A stretch of 6,598 nucleotides of DNA, from contig SPBQ01000131.1 in assembly GCA_004525875.1 (NCBI GenBank), positions 1 to 6,598 of the forward strand. Reading direction: 5' to 3'. The stretch comes from Myxococcales bacterium. Lineage in GTDB: Bacteria > Desulfobacterota_B > Binatia > UBA1149 > SPBQ01. The stretch's first letter is position 1, and each line of letters begins with the position of its first letter. Shown here one piece after another: positions 5,683 through 6,598 of the stretch. The notes under the pieces are model-generated. The model saw nothing but the letters and a program-made list of their open reading frames with translations, did no database searches and had not been told where the DNA came from. Position numbers and translations under genes: made by a program.

Positions 5683-6365
5683 GCTCGCTCGCGCTCATGC
5701 GGTGGCTGGAGTCGGCACCGTCGCGGTACGACGCGGGCATGCGGGCGATCACGCTCGGCCGCGTCGACGCCCTTCACGACGCTGTGGCCAGCGCGGCTGT
5801 CCCGAGGGCGAGCGCCCGCGTGCTCGAGATCGGCTGCGGCACCGGTGCGGTGACGAAGCGGATGGTTGCACGTGGAGCTCGCGTGACGGCCATCGAGCAG
5901 AATCCAGAGATGCTCGAACAAGCGCGCGCGAGGGTCGCGTCGGGGGACGTTGAGTGGATCGAGTGCACGGCCTCCGAGATCGACTCCCTCCCGCTCGAAG
6001 CATTCGACGCGGTCGTGGCCAGCCTCTGTATGTCGGAGATGTCGACTGATGAGCGAGCGTTCGTGCTGGACCAGGCGCGCCGCCGGCTCCGCACCGACGG
6101 CTGCCTCGTTCTCGCCGATGAGGTCCGCCCGCGTACTCGTGCACGGGCGCTGCTGGTCATCACGTTGCGGGCGCCTCAGGCCGCGGTCGGCTGGCTGGTC
6201 GCGGGCTCGTTGTCGAGACCGCTACGCGATCCGGGTGGTGAGATCCGAAGGGCCGGCTTCGTGATCACGGACCGGCGCGAGTGGCTGGCGGGAAGCCTGG
6301 CCATGATCGTGGCCAGGCCGCGTGATCCCGACCGAGCGGAGGCCCGAGCCGGGGTTCGCGCGTGA
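5679..6365 (+). CDS. cpaM: Class I SAM-dependent methyltransferase, corrinoid-protein-associated (CpaM-like)
   Basis: This 228-aa protein has a Rossmann-type SAM fold: motif I VLEIGCGTG (48-56), acidic Glu73 in AIEQNP (71-76) for the SAM ribose, FDAVVASLCMSEMS (109-122) as the motif II/IV region, and LRTDGCLVLADE (137-148) after it. Residues about 156-178 are hydrophobic or amphipathic and might contact a membrane or partner. The start is GTG with GGAAGAG 11 nt upstream; an ATG at 5697 is the alternative. Its TGA overlaps the next GTG by 4 nt, implying translational coupling with the HgcA-like corrinoid protein. The N-terminal pattern (LMRWLE, then RYDAGM and LTLGR) resembles, from memory, the family named corrinoid protein-associated methyltransferase CpaM; the symbol rests on that recollection and the context. 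It may transfer a methyl group from SAM to the corrinoid or onward, which is inference. Confidence 0.88.
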   Translation: MSSLALMRWLESAPSRYDAGMRAITLGRVDALHDAVASAAVPRASARVLEIGCGTGAVTKRMVARGARVTAIEQNPEMLEQARARVASGDVEWIECTASEIDSLPLEAFDAVVASLCMSEMSTDERAFVLDQARRRLRTDGCLVLADEVRPRTRARALLVITLRAPQAAVGWLVAGSLSRPLRDPGGEIRRAGFVITDRREWLAGSLAMIVARPRDPDRAEARAGVRA

Positions 6366-6598
6366 CCCCGTTCACGGAGACGCTGCGCGACGTCCTGCAG
6401 ACGGCGTCGCGGCTTGTGCCCTGGCCAACCGAGCCGGGCCTGCGCGTGGTCGGCGATCCCGGACGCGAGAGCCCGGTGCTCGTCACCGGCAACTACGATC
6501 TCACTGTGAGGCGACTGCTGCGCGCGCTCGTGGATGTCGACGCGTGGGTCGTCGTCGCATCGAGCGCAGGCATCAACGTCTGGTGCGCGGCGTCGGGC
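6362..6598 (+). CDS. HgcA-like corrinoid protein (5' part; runs off the window)
   Basis: Only the first 79 codons are present. They begin at the GTG within the GTGA shared with the methyltransferase stop and stay open to the last base. The pattern ESPVLVTGNYDLT (36-48), then DAWVVVASSAGINVWCAA (60-77), matches the N-terminal corrinoid-binding domain of HgcA and, more distantly, the corrinoid iron-sulfur protein of the acetyl-CoA pathway. Cys75 in NVWCA is the residue that, in HgcA, sits on the cap helix and is thought to be the lower axial ligand of cobalt. Canonical HgcA reads NVWCA(A/G)GK; here Ser78-Gly79 replace Gly-Lys. This favours a paralogue, possibly the HgcAB-like fusion type with a ferredoxin part downstream, which cannot be seen. 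GGGG (6351-6354) is a weak ribosome site; coupling to the upstream gene probably drives translation. Confidence 0.85.
   Translation, partial: MTPFTETLRDVLQTASRLVPWPTEPGLRVVGDPGRESPVLVTGNYDLTVRRLLRALVDVDAWVVVASSAGINVWCAASG

Noticed and set aside
6362..6598. Calling the last gene canonical hgcA
   Set aside because: The cap-helix motif has Ser-Gly where canonical HgcA has Gly-Lys, and the rest of the protein and any hgcB are outside the window.

Overview
The window is uniformly GC-rich, with strong G/C preference at third codon positions, and is densely coding on both strands. It holds five complete genes, the first 79 codons of a sixth, and probably the last few codons of a gene entering from the left. 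There are no RNA genes, insertion sequences or CRISPR arrays. The gene types (a flavin oxidoreductase, a bacterial Sulfotransfer_3-type sulfotransferase, an SDR, a ketosteroid-dehydrogenase-like flavoenzyme and an HgcA-related corrinoid protein) fit a high-GC environmental bacterium of the former Deltaproteobacteria or a related uncultured phylum. That placement is inference, since no taxonomic marker is present.

Left part (1-2898): a short C-terminal tail and a GC-rich hairpin close an upstream gene. Next comes a 487-aa FAD-dependent oxidoreductase of the DAO fold (+). It converges on a 400-aa PAPS-dependent sulfotransferase (-) with about 30 bp between their stops.

Middle part (2899-5305): a 106-bp divergent promoter region separates the sulfotransferase from a rightward pair. 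The pair is a classical SDR (269 aa from the preferred ATG) and, 42 bp downstream, a 482-aa FAD_binding_2 flavoprotein. The flavoprotein carries Tyr313, Tyr456 and Ser458 in positions that look equivalent to the catalytic residues of 3-ketosteroid delta4-(5alpha)-dehydrogenase. SDR oxidation of an alcohol to a ketone followed by flavin desaturation next to the ketone is a coherent two-step steroid or terpenoid pathway. The sulfotransferase could act on hydroxyls of the same kind of molecule.

Right part (5306-6598): a 373-bp gap, containing a hairpin between 9-nt direct repeats and a doubtful small ORF, precedes a class I SAM methyltransferase. Its stop overlaps by 4 nt (GTGA) the start of a protein with the HgcA-type cap-helix motif NVWCA. 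HgcA is the corrinoid protein of mercury methylation. Here the motif reads NVWCAAS-G rather than NVWCAAGK, which suggests a paralogous, functionally undefined corrinoid methyl-transfer system coupled to its own SAM methyltransferase. This is the most interesting part of the window, and it is cut off by the right edge.
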